Shown piece after piece: positions 1 through 11,633 of a stretch of DNA of 64,000 nucleotides (its first letter is position 1; each line of letters begins with the position of its first letter). Source of the stretch: Marsupella aquatica (taxonomy: Eukaryota > Marchantiophyta); NCBI GenBank assembly GCA_973895155.1, contig OZ316895.1, forward strand, positions 9,858,001 through 9,922,000, read 5' to 3'. The position numbers and the translations under genes are program-made. The notes under the pieces are model-generated. The model saw nothing but the letters and a program-made list of their open reading frames with translations. It was not told the DNA's origin and did no database searches.

Positions 1-660
1 TGCAGGGCAGGGCGACCACAAAGCAATGCATCATGTATTGGCAGTGGCAGGGGCGATGGGCACCCGGATGGGCCTTGGGCTGTCACGGTGTGGCAGAGGC
101 AAGTTTGCAAACAAGGGAGTACCTTGGCTGGCAAATGATGTAGGGGTGGCCCTGGCAGGGGGAGGGAGGACAACGCTACAGCCACAGCAAGCAAGCAGAT
201 TGTGGTTGGGTGAGGAGATCGTGGCAGTAGGGTCCAAGGTGCACGGGAGGGGAGAGGGCCAAGGACAGCCATGGCACAATAGCAACAGGAGGGTGCATTG
301 GGCAGTAGCAAGGGCAATCGAGGGGCTCATGCAGGAGGGCAGCCAAGCTAATGGCAGCTGAACGCAGCCAACTGGGCAGGAAGGCAGCCCATGGCAGTCA
401 ACGTACTGCAACAAGGCAAGCGAGAGGGAGTACTGGCAGGGGCGAGCCTGGGTTTTGTGGCAGGGGCAAGCATAATGGTAGCAACAAGGGAGGGACGGTG
501 TCAGGGGAGGAGGGTGCAACAAAGAGCTGGGCAGGAGGGCAAGGCAGGCAACCACGACAAGGACAGCCACGACAGGGCGAGGCGCATGCAAACCAATTGT
601 CCAGATTGAATGGCCCCAAATAAACATCAGAATATCTAACGCTTGTGGATCATTCACGCC
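1..660. other. GC- and purine-rich degenerate sequence, no gene
   Basis: The stretch is built from loosely repeated motifs of the GGCAGGGGC, GGCAAGC and GGGAGGG type. Open frames exist in several phases on both strands (the longest is 208 codons on the minus strand, 657-31), as expected of biased composition that rarely makes stops. None of the translations resembles a protein I recognise. I read it as an old, diverged minisatellite or transposon fragment. Confidence 0.5.
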
Positions 661-2200
661 TAGGTGCCATTACATAAACGGACGAAACCAAAAAGAGCGG
701 CATTGAGTATTATAGTGTTAGATGTGGAGATTTAACAATGTTGTTATTGGGGATCCATGTGTGTGTAAGATGTTGAAGCTAATAAGTGGGTCCCAAGTCA
801 ACTTTTAGCACAATCAAACTTGATAAGCCAGACAGGAGCACCATGAGCCCTATCAAGATGCCCTATAGAGCATCCCAAATGGCGGTTGAGACCAGAAGTT
901 ATGTCTAGGACAAGATTCAGTACCTCTTATGGGACCACTCCTGGGACCCAAGTTGGGCGCCAAAAATACAAGGTCAATACTGGCCTAGGGGTGCAGGTCC
1001 CCAACAACATACATGAGAGGAATATGACATGAACACACCTGCACCATGTTGAAGCAAACCAAGGTGGAAAACAATTTGGAGGTTGGCTGGTTTCCACACC
1101 AAAGGACATATACCTCACCAGCACCTGGACCTTTGAAGACTGGTTCTTGACGAAGAGTAAGGAGAGTCCACTGTGCCTGGAATTGACTGTCACCACACAA
1201 TTGGGGATGTGTGAGCGAGTGTGTGAGCACCGACCATGCCTGGACCACGGGAGCAAGAGACAATTGGGAACACTCAGACTGCGTATGGACAGACCAGCGT
1301 AGCTCATGCCCGGCCGTACTCAACGGGGCTTAGTGGCCACACACTATGCCTGGCCCTTGAGCAGCCAAAGGTGAGTCGGACCAGTGTGGGCATTGTCCTC
1401 ACCTTGACCCAAAGAGAGCTGGTTTGCCACAAAGGTATTCCAAGAAGAAGTGTGATATGTTGTCTAGGGCTTGAGGCTAGTTAATTCAAGTTGACTTGTG
1501 AATATTTGCATTTAGCTCTACTTGTCAACTGAGTTTTGGCTGCCTAAGACACTACCTATCATAGAACTCAAAACATGGAGGAAACCTGAGAGCCCAAGAC
1601 TGATAGCATGGGCCATTTTCTAGTTGTGCCTTTTATTTCTGGGGTCCACCAGACTCCCGAGGCCAAGTGATGGGCTCCAACTTAGCATCAACTTGCAGGC
1701 TTGAGAGAGGTCTGCTTGCAAAAGGAAGACTACATGGAGCACTGCCAATCCCTTGTCATCTAATGAATGATGCAGGAAAACTAAATGGAGCACAGCCAAA
1801 TCCCTTGTCATCTAATGAATGATGCAAATGAATATATTAACAAGATTCACTATCTAATATCTATCAAAACCGTGGCCAAGGGAATGGGCTTGGAAAAAAT
1901 CAATGAAACAAAACACCATGTTGAGCTTGACTCTAATGTGACTTGTGAATGATTTGTGAGGTGGAATGACTAAGAGGTGTAGAATAAGTGGGAGGCTTAG
2001 GCCCAAATGAATAACACTATTTTTACCATTGTTTTACTCATTTTTGCAGTGGAGGCAGGGCACAGATTGACATAACTATAGTAGGGGGTGTCAATGTTAA
2101 GCCAAGGAAAACCCTAAACTCTAAATTTAGCGGTCCAGTCTTTAGTCCACCTAAGTTTTTGATAAGAAAGCCACATCAACTTAGAAAGGTACCCACAATA
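661..2200. other. Intergenic, no gene seen
   Basis: No conserved protein segment was recognised on either strand. The only internal structure I can support is the 51-bp duplication at 1729-1830. The short open frames around 0.9-1.5 kb have no recognisable content. Confidence 0.5.
1729..1830. repeat. Tandem duplication, 51-bp unit x2
   Basis: The units are 1729-1779 and 1780-1830. They differ at only a few positions and share the core CCCTTGTCATCTAATGAATG. The duplication is local and non-coding. Confidence 0.85.
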
Positions 2201-2404
2201 GCACTAGCAGATGGTTGGGATCCAAAATAATTTTTGCCAGTGTACCCCAAAATTCATGTAAAGGGAAGTCTTGCCTGTTTCCACATCTGAATGGCTAAGA
2301 TTACATCTTGACAATAAAAAATAAAAAATTGGCCTTCGAGTTCTTGTAAAGGCCCCCTGTGAGGCACCCACTCCCCAAAAATTCCCATGGAACCCACCAA
2401 AATG

Positions 2405-2500
2405 GTTCTCCAAGAAGGGAATTTGGAATCCTAATCTTGAACCCCAGACCATTTGCTGGTTAGGGGACAATCCCACCACTGGGCCATATAGCAACCTGAT
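2405..2500 (-). mobile_element. tRNA-like (SINE-like) segment
   Basis: On the minus strand TGGCCCAGTGG (2486-2476) fits a Pol III A box. GGGGTTCAAG (2445-2436) fits a B box about 40 nt further on, which is the spacing of tRNA genes and tRNA-derived SINEs. The intervening sequence does not fold as a normal tRNA by eye and no CCA-proximal acceptor pairing is visible, so it is not called a tRNA gene. Element ends and a target duplication were not identified. It could be an old SINE head. Confidence 0.4.
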
Positions 2501-3190
2501 TACTAGGGTAGACCTCTCTGCAAAGGTAGGACTGTTTTAGTGCAATTTTGTTAAAATAAAAGCTAGAAACCTATCCGCAAACTTGCATAACTAGGCATGA
2601 CCTTTTTTTAGTGAAAGGTTTGTGCATGCCTACCCAAAAACCCTAATATTTTCACCTATGTTCACCTTTCAAAGGACAGGTGCGCACATGCCCTACACAA
2701 AAGCTCAATATTTTCACCTGTCAAAGAACAGGGCATTTGCGCTGAACCATTTCTGTAGATTCCAGTGTTTACTTTGGAACCAATGTAAGCACGGATAAGT
2801 CACTATTGTACACAAAAATTGAAAGTATATTTCTAAAATGGGCACCTTAAAGTGTTTTCCTAAGTTTCACAACAGGTACTTAAAGTCTTCTCTCGGGGAC
2901 TTAAATTTCCAGAGTCCAGAAAGATAAATAAATCACCATTGTACACAAAATCTGTAAGAACATCTCTAAAAGTAGGCACTGTAAAGTTTTCCCCAAGCTT
3001 CACAGAAGGCACTCAAAAGCTTCTCTCGAGGACTCAAATTTGCAATAATAATTTATTCTTTGAGAACTGTAATTTGAAGCTGCTATATGGTGAATCCAAC
3101 TCTCATGTTTTGTCTTATTCATATTTGTGTATCATGAATTTTTATTTGAATGTACCTTAACAAGGGGCATCCTTTGTATCACATAGACTT

Positions 3191-3400
3191 TTAATTCATT
3201 TTTGGACCCCTTTAAATTTTTGGTATTCTATAGTGTTTTGAATTTATTTTGGCAGCCCCCTTAATTCATTTTTGGACCCCTTTAAATTTTTGGTATTCTA
3301 TAGTGTTTTGAATTTATTTTGGCAGCCCCCTTAATTCATTTTTGGACCCCTTTAAATTTTTGGTATTCTATAGTGTTTTGAATTTATTTTGGCAGCCCCC
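3191..3400. repeat. Perfect tandem repeat, 70-bp unit x3
   Basis: The units are 3191-3260, 3261-3330 and 3331-3400 and appear identical base for base. Each begins TTAATTCATTTTTGGACCCC and ends GGCAGCCCCC. Perfect identity in AT-rich non-coding DNA implies very recent amplification or an assembly expansion. Confidence 0.95.
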
Positions 3401-3600
3401 TTAATTTGTAAACTTTGTTAAGTCCTAAAGAGAAACTAAGAGCTTCATTTTCTACCGCTTTTAAGTATACTCATGAGTGAAAGGAATGATTCTAAGAAAT
3501 GTCAGCACATCTGTCTTAAGCTCCCCTTGTGGCTTTATTTCCTAAGTTTATGGTTTTTATTGAATAAGAGTCATTAATAAGACACACTGAAATACGTGCA

Positions 3601-3783
3601 CAACTCGTAGGATCTTTGTGTAATAAAATTGTATTTTCCATTAGTCCCTATGTGCTTTTATTGCATGTGCTTTATTTATATTATTTGATTTCATTGTGTA
3701 CAACTTGTAGCAATTTTGTGTAATAAAATTGTACTTTCCATTGGTCACTATGTGTTTTTATTGCATGTACTTTATTTATATTT
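3601..3783. repeat. Tandem duplication, 100-bp period
   Basis: The copies start at 3601 and 3701 (CAACTCGTAG / CAACTTGTAG). Both contain TGTGTAATAAAATTGTA and TTTTATTGCATGT followed by CTTTATTTATATT. They are diverged by a few substitutions. Non-coding. Confidence 0.85.
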
Positions 3784-4039
3784 TTTGTCCACTTAATATC
3801 ACTACAAGACAAAAAGTAAAGCATATGTTCCAGGATGAGCATGCTATATCTCGAGTACTCAAATTTGCAATAATAATTTATTCTTTGAGAAAACCCTAAT
3901 ATTTGTCACTAGGAAATAAGCACTCTAAAGCTTTCCCCAAGTTTCACAAAAGGCACTCGAAATCTTCTCTCGAGGACTCAAATTTGCACGAATCATTTAT
4001 TCTTTGCGCAAACCTAATTATTGTCACCACCGATATCGT

Positions 4040-4290
4040 GCGTTTTCTTTCATTGTTGTGCTTTCTTTCTCTTTCGCTCTCGCTCTCTCTGTCTCCGTCT
4101 CTTCACTCGCTCGGTCTTCGGGAGCGCTCGTTGATTCGGCAATTCGCCCTAATACGTCGGTTGGTCGACGCATTTCTGCCTCTCCCTGCTGCTCTGCTGC
4201 TGCTGCGTCGTGCGGACGAACGGACAACAGTAGCAGTTTGGTCAGGGAGAGCTCTCAGTTCGTCGCTCGGGAATTTGGCGTGGAGGAATG
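4040..4290 (+). promoter_or_regulatory. Pyrimidine-rich promoter / 5' leader of NAA15
   Basis: From about 4043 the sequence switches abruptly from AT-rich repeats to a CT-rich tract (TTTCTTTCTCTTTCGCTCTC and CTCTCTCTGTCTCCGTCTC), then to a GC-richer leader. Such Y-patch tracts typically mark plant core promoters and transcription starts. No convincing TATA box was seen. Short upstream ORFs begin at 3903 and 4004 and overlap the tract. Confidence 0.5.
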
Positions 4291-4536
4291 AGTGAGGCGG
4301 AGCATGAAGGGGTGGGGATGAAGTTGGAATGATATGTAGTTGGCATGTTTTTAGGGATTGCGTGCTCGTTACGATGATGAAGGTTGTCTTCGTTCGCCCG
4401 GCCGAGGTGGAGGAAAGGAGTAGCTAGGGCAGGGCATGGAGAGGTGGTTGCTGCAGGGGAAGGCGTGAGGAGCAGGAGGTGGAAGATATTGTCGCGGTCA
4501 GCCGAAGTCGGGGAGCATTGCCCTATATCAGCCACC

Positions 4537-7146
4537 ATGGGGACGTCCTTACCCCCTAAGGAGGCGAATCTTTTCAAAGTGATCGTGAAGTCTTACGAGA
4601 CCAAGCAGTATAAGAAAGGTCTGAAAGCCTCCGACAACATTTTGAAGAAGTTCCCAGACCATGGCGAAACGCTTGCCATGAAGGGGCTGACTTTGAACTG
4701 TCTGGATCGGAAAGTAGAGGCATATGAGCTCGTGCGGCGGGGACTGATGAATGACCTCAAGAGCCATGTCTGCTGGCATGTGCATGGACTACTCTACCGT
4801 TCGGATCGAGAGTACCGACAGGCAATCCAGTGCTACAGAAATGCTCTGCGGAGTGACCCAGAGAACATCCAAATTCTGCGAGACCTCTCGCTGCTACAGG
4901 CCCAGATGCGAGATTTGGCAGGGTTTGTGGAAACTCGTCGTCAACTCCTTACCCTAAAACCCAGCCACCGGAACAATTGGATTGCCTTTGCTATTGCCTA
5001 TCACTGCAACCATGACCCCGCCATGGCCGTGCAAATTCTGGAGGCATACGAAGGCACTTTGGAGGATGATTATCCTCCCGAGAATGAGCGTTACGAGCAC
5101 AGTGAGATGCTTCTGTACAAGGTGACCCTTCTGGAGGAGTCTGGAGCTCCGGAGAAGGCTTTGACGGAGCTCGGCAGCAAGGAACCAAAGATAGTCGATA
5201 GAGTAGGCCTCAAGGAGCAACGGGCATCTCTCCTTCTGAGTTTGAATCGTCTGGCCGAGGCAGAGGAGGTTTACAGGGATCTGTTGGACATGAATCCTGA
5301 TAATTATGGGTATTACGAGGGCCTGCAGAAGTGCCTAGGATTGTCTGGCGGCAATGTGGGGAGTTACACAGATGATCAACTGGAGAAGTTAGTCAATATG
5401 TTCACGGAGTTACAGAAAAAGTATCCCAAATCTGCGGCTGCTAAACGCATTCCCTTGGATTTTCTGCAGGGAGCTCAGTTCCGAGAGGCAGCTAAAATTT
5501 ACTTTAGGCCCTTTTTGTCAAAGGGAGTTCCGTCTCTGTTCTCTGATATTGTCCCATTATATGATCAGCCGGAAAAGGCAGACATTTTGGAGGGGGTTAT
5601 CATAGAAATTGAGACCTCCTTGAAGGAAACAGGGGGTTTTCCCGGCAGCCCTGATTCGGAGTCCCCTGCCACGCTCATGTGGGTGCTTTCCCTCCTTGCT
5701 CAGCATTTCGATCGAAGGAGGGATTTCGAAAGAGCGCTGATGAAGATAGATGAGGCCATCGAACACACTCCAACTGCAATTGATCTCTACATAGTGAAAG
5801 GGAAAATCCTGAAGCATGCAGGTGACCCAGTTTCAGCGGCTGCTCTGGCGGACGAGGCACGTTCTATGGACCTTGCCGACCGATTTTTAAACAGTGAGTC
5901 CGTTAAGAGGATGCTCCAAGCGGACCAGGTGGAATTGGCTGAAAAAACGGCAGTCCTATTCACAAAGGACGGTGACCAACACAATAATCTATTTGACATG
6001 CAATGTATGTGGTATGAGCTGGCATCAGGTGACAGCTACTGGAGAAAGGGGTTGATAGGGAAGGCTTTGAAGAATTATTTGGCAGTAGAGAAGCATTACA
6101 CAGATATAGTTGAGGATCAGTTCGATTTCCATACGTACTGCTTACGGAAAATGACACTCCGTGCCTATATTCGCATGCTGAGGTTTCAAGATCAGCTCCA
6201 TTCTCACAGGTTTTTTCGCCGGGCCGCTGCTGCCGCGATAAGGTGTTACTTGTCTCTGCACGATTCTCCTCCGAAGGCCTCGGAAGCGGAGGATGAAGAG
6301 ACGGCCTTGGCCGGACTTCCACCGGCTGAACGGAAGAAATTGCGGCAGAAGCTTAGAAAAGTGGAGGCGAAGAAGAAGGCAGCAGAGAAAGCGAAGGAGG
6401 ACGAGGCATTGGCTGCTGCCGCGTCCAAAACACAAAATAAGAAAGGTGCTCAACCGGCCAAGCAAGTTGATGATGACCCCGACGGAGAAAAACTCATTCA
6501 CATTTCCGATCCTCTAGATCAGGCCGGCAAATTCTCCAAGCTTCTCCAGGATCACTCTCCTGATGCTCTAGAAACCCATTCGCTTGCGTTCGAAATATAT
6601 TTCCGAAAGAGAAAGATACTCTTAGCTTTCCGTGCTGTCAAGCGGCAGCTCAGACTAGCTCCTGAGGATCCAACCGTCCACCGCAATTTGATACTCTTCT
6701 TCAACATGGTGGACCATCTCCCTGCGGCGGGGACGCCTGCCGAGAAGCTCGTGCATAGCGTCATAGCGGTGGAAAGGGAGTCACTCACAGTTCTAGGCAG
6801 CAAACCTCTGTTGGAGGTAAACAAAACCTTTTTGGAGTCCCACAAAGATTCTTTGCAGCACCGAGCAGCTGCTGCGGAAATTCTGTTCCTCCTATCGCCA
6901 GGATCAAAACCAGAGGCAATTAAAATTATAGAAGAGTCAGAGAATCCAGTAGTTCCGAGCGGGGGAGCCCTAGGAAAGGGCGTGGGCAGTTGGCAGCTGA
7001 AGGATTGTTTGGCCGTCGACAAGCTTCTATCACAAACGTTCAATGACACAGAAGGTGCAGGTCGATGGAGAACGAGGATTGCAGAGCTCTTCCCTTGCTC
7101 CACGCATTTCAAGGGCCCCAAGAGCGCTGGGGCCTCTGTCCAATAA
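4537..7146 (+). CDS. NAA15: NAA15: auxiliary subunit of N-terminal acetyltransferase A (intronless)
   Basis: This is the ribosome-anchoring scaffold subunit of the NatA complex, which acetylates the N-termini of nascent proteins with the catalytic subunit NAA10. The frame encodes 869 residues, close to the roughly 900 of plant homologues. It opens with the family's conserved start (PPKEANLFKVIVKSYE) and runs through TPR helical repeats over about residues 20-560. The Lys/Arg-rich segment AERKKLRQKLRK lies near residues 596-640, as in the family. I chose the ATG at 4537 because GCCACCATGG is an ideal context and the family's conserved N-terminus begins there; the frame stays open upstream to an ATG at 4384 (51 extra residues, unlike the family). 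The whole gene is one exon with no stop or frameshift, whereas flowering-plant orthologues are, as I recall, multi-exonic. A retrogene origin is therefore possible, though no poly(A) tail or target duplication was seen. Confidence 0.95.
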   Translation: MGTSLPPKEANLFKVIVKSYETKQYKKGLKASDNILKKFPDHGETLAMKGLTLNCLDRKVEAYELVRRGLMNDLKSHVCWHVHGLLYRSDREYRQAIQCYRNALRSDPENIQILRDLSLLQAQMRDLAGFVETRRQLLTLKPSHRNNWIAFAIAYHCNHDPAMAVQILEAYEGTLEDDYPPENERYEHSEMLLYKVTLLEESGAPEKALTELGSKEPKIVDRVGLKEQRASLLLSLNRLAEAEEVYRDLLDMNPDNYGYYEGLQKCLGLSGGNVGSYTDDQLEKLVNMFTELQKKYPKSAAAKRIPLDFLQGAQFREAAKIYFRPFLSKGVPSLFSDIVPLYDQPEKADILEGVIIEIETSLKETGGFPGSPDSESPATLMWVLSLLAQHFDRRRDFERALMKIDEAIEHTPTAIDLYIVKGKILKHAGDPVSAAALADEARSMDLADRFLNSESVKRMLQADQVELAEKTAVLFTKDGDQHNNLFDMQCMWYELASGDSYWRKGLIGKALKNYLAVEKHYTDIVEDQFDFHTYCLRKMTLRAYIRMLRFQDQLHSHRFFRRAAAAAIRCYLSLHDSPPKASEAEDEETALAGLPPAERKKLRQKLRKVEAKKKAAEKAKEDEALAAAASKTQNKKGAQPAKQVDDDPDGEKLIHISDPLDQAGKFSKLLQDHSPDALETHSLAFEIYFRKRKILLAFRAVKRQLRLAPEDPTVHRNLILFFNMVDHLPAAGTPAEKLVHSVIAVERESLTVLGSKPLLEVNKTFLESHKDSLQHRAAAAEILFLLSPGSKPEAIKIIEESENPVVPSGGALGKGVGSWQLKDCLAVDKLLSQTFNDTEGAGRWRTRIAELFPCSTHFKGPKSAGASVQ

Positions 7147-10100
7147 TCAAGTAGGTCTGGATTTAGTGTTAGCTAGCTACAATTCGAATTCAGGTTCCTT
7201 ACAACAGTGTCCTCGGGGTCGTGTTGCCCGAAGGCGGTCAGTAGCAGCACCCACGGTCTGTGCAGCAAGGTTAGTTTTAGCTGAAGTTTGGACTCATTTT
7301 CCTCCTCTCCGGCAGTGATAAACCTGCAGATCACCCTCGACACATTGTCCGAGTGACATTGCAGATATTGCTCGCCTGCATGACAATGCAGTGCAGCTCT
7401 GAACCACGTTGTACCGAAGCTATTCACTTTTGGGAGGGGCTAGCCCTCCTGTTCTAGCTTGGGTCTCAGCTCCAGAGCCTTCTGTCTACTTTACGAGGTG
7501 ATGGACTTGTGGTTTCCGGCAACAGCGTGTCGAGTGCCCGAAGATGAAGAAATGATTGCAAGGGCGACGACTGTTGAGGGCTGGTCTTAGGGTGGGTTCA
7601 AACTGACTGTGCTTCCCACTTCGTCAGCTGGGTTGACGATTAGGAGAATTGCAAGTGTAATTACAGTGGAAACTGACATTCTGTGCGAATTTTCCGGAGC
7701 AAGATTCCCTTGCGTCCGTGTGAGTAAAGAGTGTAATCTGTGCTGCGAAATTTGTCTTAGCTTCTCTTTCTAGATAGGTGCATTCAACTGGTCTCCCGAG
7801 CGTGGGCTTCTTCGAGCTCTCATTTGGTGTATCAGGTACGTCTTTCCCAGTCACCACGGTGAGGTAGAGGCTCCTTCATATTCTCGACAGGACCGGTGCT
7901 AAACTAATCTTCTGGAAACGAACACACGGAGTTTCGGAGTTGTCACTAGTTTTGTGTAGATTTTCTCAGATTACTGCTACAATTCGGGGTTTTGCATTTG
8001 AGAAGGCTGCAGCCGAGAAATTACTTTTTCAGGGATGGCGGGATTGACTTTGGCGCTGGGCTGTTTCGTATGTGTTGAACTTGCTGTAGTTTTGCAATGG
8101 TGGTAACTTTTCAGATATGAATTGTTAGCTCTTTCTCATTAAAATCCAAGGTTCCCTGGTCCCTAATTATTTCTCATGTGGATGAAACTGGCCAGAGGTT
8201 CGATTGAGTGGCAGATGAATGTAGCATGAGTTGGTGTCCTTGGTTCAAAGGCTATCAACAGCCTTATGGATATCATACGCCATTTTCTGCGAACTGTCCC
8301 TCCATAGCCCTCTTCAGTATCTATGTGCGGTCTCTGGGTAATAGTATTACATGGGAACCACCTGACGCATTTTGACGAGCAGAAATGGCTAGATTAACTT
8401 TGAACGCATACTTTCTCCTATTCTATTGTGAGCTCTCTATACTATGTTAAGAGTCTTTGCTCAAAACTGTCAAAACTCTAGCAAAGTGACTCTAAAACTT
8501 GAAATGATCTCAAATACGATGGGCTGGACATTCTGAAATGAGGTAGAAAGTATGTGCAGAAAGGCAGGAATGCCAGGTTCTCTCCGCTTCCTGGATATTT
8601 AGTGCAGGGTCGGTGGAATTCGGAGGATTTCCACCGAATCCAATGGTCTCTGACGACGGGGAAAGAGCGAAGGAAACCGTGTTCCATGTGGGATTATGCT
8701 CAAAATACGATTTACCAACTAGGTGGACGTGGAGGGTCTGGATATGACTTGTTGAATCTTGTCAGGCCTTTTCGTCTCTCGCATTGCATTAATGGAATTG
8801 GACTAAATCCAACTTTGTTATGATGACAATGTTATTTTATCTAGGTCGGACCTACCAGTAAAGTTGTCCTGTCAATCAGACAGAGGTGGTCTTGGATTAA
8901 CTTCACAAATCCAAGACGTGGAACGGATGGCAGAAACCTTACTCTGGCAGACTCTGTAAGGCCCAAATCAGATCTCATGCACTTGCCACCTGTATCTCAA
9001 ATCTGGAATAGCTTGCCTGCAGTCCTCGTCCTAGCAGTTTTCTCATCGTCTCCTCGCACTGCAGCCTAGTCATGTTGGTACGGCTCGTCGTTCGTTGAGT
9101 TTTAGGCTGTTCAAAAGGCTTCTGGAACAATTCATCCTTGGTTACAGTAGTCGTACAGATTCTTCAGGCATTGATTGGTATTGACACACAATCTGGATCA
9201 ATGTTTCCATCCTTACAAATGACTTTCGTAACTGCTAACAATCATATAGAACGGAAAGGAGCGAACTCTTAATGACTGTTGACTAGAACAAGCCAAATCC
9301 TGAGGCGTTGACAATGAGAAAAGACAGCTCCTTGTCGATTGTGTTTGAATCTTGAATCACACAGTGATATGGAAATGAACTCGTCACCTGACTGAAATGT
9401 GACGACAGAAGGCTGGTGCATCTGTGGAGTTAGTGTTGGACTGTTTTGTTGTATGCCTACACTGTCCCACACAACTACAGCTCTCCTAGGAATGTGCACA
9501 ATCGCCGTAGAAAAGTGTTTGCCCTGACCGCTCTTTTCTTGCGGATGGATTTGCCACAACCCACGAAGGGAATCAGTGCTTCACAGGACTTGCTGGTTGT
9601 AGAGATGGCCTTCCCAATCTATAATGAGGATGAGGGCGAATCTATCATACTCGTGGAATTCAACTCTTATACTTAGGGCCGTCACAGTACAGATATTCCG
9701 AGGCAGAGTAGATTGTAAGTGCCCTTTGGTTTGTCGACCAGTTTTTCGGTAAGCAAATAGAGATTCTCAGTTCAATTGGTCGTGCGCAATCAGGTGTTCG
9801 ACTTTTCACCATCTATTGTTGTGGAGATTGAGCTCATAATTCTATAAAGTGTATATAGATTAGTAGACAATGAACGTTTCTTGATCGGCGTACCTGAAGA
9901 TTGGTAATGTACCAAGGTGAACGAGCTCCTGGAGGTCATGACGAATGAGAGAAAACATCATGGGTTGCACAGCGATGGGAATGTAGAAACGGGAAAGTTC
10001 AATGGAGAGGAGACAGATCAAATCGTGCTATCAGTGGATGAGGCAGATCATGGAAAGAACGAGCTGACCTCGTTAAGTGATCATGGTAGTGAAAAACGAG

Positions 10101-11633
10101 TGGGTGTAGATTCTAAAGTGCCAGAGGATATTGATCAGCACAAGACGATTGTATGTAGCAGCAACAGCCCCAGTAGGTTTAAACAGTGGTGAGATCAGAA
10201 CTTCAAGTATCTGCATCAAACAAGTTACTTCTGGGCAGTAAGCTTGTGTATGACGTGGCCCGTTAGTGGAACTTCTGTCTAACGGTTCTCTTTTGGATGC
10301 CGAGTGATCCAAATGCTGTTGAGATTGGGTTAAATACGACTCGTCCATTGAACATGGCTCTTGCTAATGGCTCCAAAAATAACTGATCTTCAAGGGGCAT
10401 CGTTCACGGATTCCAATTAGGTTTGCCACACTGACAGGTAAAATGACATATTTTTCGGACATGTACAGTTTCGAACGTTGTTAACTTGAAAACACTTGAG
10501 AAAACGTAACCTGTTTGACCGCGATTTTTAGTGAACACATTACGTTATTGATTGGTACAAGAGTATGAAAAGTAAGTTGTCGATTACGTAGCTTATGGAG
10601 TGATATTGAATTCAATCATTTCCATGAAGGTATCGGAGAGAACCTTAGCAATTTGGCTTTTGTGCGCGAAGCCCAGTTTTCCATTATTTCAAAGTCAATT
10701 ATATCAATTAAGGTATTTACACATAATATAGGACAGAACCGCAGCAATTTCTCTTCTCTGAGAAAAGCATTGTTTCAAACGTAACTGAATTTTGATAGTA
10801 ACACTACTGAGCAGTTTTGTGAAAAATTCTTTTAGCTTATTATGTACAAGTTCATTCATGCCATCAGCATTTTGTGGATTGACAGTTTAGCTTGTCGTAC
10901 AAGTTCATGCCATCCACCAGACTTCTTCAAAGCAAAGTGACTTGGGTACTGGACATTAATGATCAATAACAGCCAACAAGATGTTAACAAAGGTTACGAG
11001 CTGGAAGATTTAATCCCAAATTCAAAAATTACACAACACTCATTGGAGCTAACTGTAGGATGGCAAACGTAGGACTGAGATGTCTGAACTATCATACGTG
11101 TCTTTTAAACAGTCGGTTGACATCAACCCACAGCTTTCAAGTAACAATTGAAGATGTATGAAACGTTTTATTTGCTATCTCACAGCAAACTATAGGAGAC
11201 TTTTATTATATCGACATAAGAACAGCTGTGAACATTGATGCCAACCCTCCACGAAACACTCGACCGTCTCCTGTACAATCATGATGGAATCAAGTGTGCT
11301 TTCATAACTACGCAGATCAGGCTACAACAATGCCACTATTACTCACGCCAGAAAGTAATATATCGAAGCTGAACCCACAAAAAAGAAGGCGTCCCAGAAA
11401 GATGTTTTGCTGATTTCTGGTGATTTTCCCTACACAGAGATAAAACATTTCGAAAACAATCTCCAGCGCGCAAGGAGAGTGAAGTTCAATTGCAACATAG
11501 TGACTTCCTTCATGCTAAGCACTTCTGATGACAATCCATGGTAGCAAGCCGTTGTGTAGCTGCCAAACTGCGGTCGACTGATCAAGATACCGTACCAACT
11601 GAACGTCCCCTGGGGTGAATCGATAGTACACGT
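7147..11633. other. 3' UTR of NAA15 plus intergenic DNA, no gene recognised
   Basis: The first several hundred bases are probably the NAA15 3' UTR; no single poly(A) signal stands out. Further on, small open frames occur at 8554-8823, 9446-9676 and 9917-10192. The last (91 codons, acidic) is followed by a stop and has no recognisable similarity. No repeats, RNA genes or conserved exons were found. It could hold a non-coding transcript or the far 3' region of a neighbour. Confidence 0.5.

Larger units (their letters stand above)
2800..4026. repeat. Dispersed copies of an approx. 130-bp repeat
   Basis: Three diverged copies of one unit lie at about 2800-2920, 2931-3063 and 3848-4026. Shared landmarks are ATTGTACACAAAA, a GCACT-TAAAG motif, TTCACA(A/G)AAGGCACTC, TTCTCTCGAGGACTCAAATT and TTTATTCTTTG. 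The last copy ends right at the start of the presumed NAA15 leader. Other tandem repeats (3191-3400 and 3601-3783) lie between the copies. No coding content was seen. Confidence 0.7.

Noticed and set aside
31-657. 208-codon minus-strand open frame
   Set aside because: Biased GC-rich composition keeps several frames open on both strands; no recognisable domain and a Cys/Pro/Leu-rich translation typical of noise.
945-985. Retrotransposon primer site suggested by GTTGGGCGCCAAA
   Set aside because: The motif alone is too short; no LTR ends or pol sequence were found next to it.
2430-2490. Functional tRNA gene
   Set aside because: Pol III boxes are present but acceptor, D and anticodon stems do not pair by eye.
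4384-4536. 51-residue N-terminal extension of NAA15
   Set aside because: The conserved family start and an ideal Kozak context are at 4537; the extension is Arg/Gly-rich leader-like sequence.
6552-7121. 189-codon minus-strand frame
   Set aside because: Antisense shadow of the well-supported NAA15 coding sequence.
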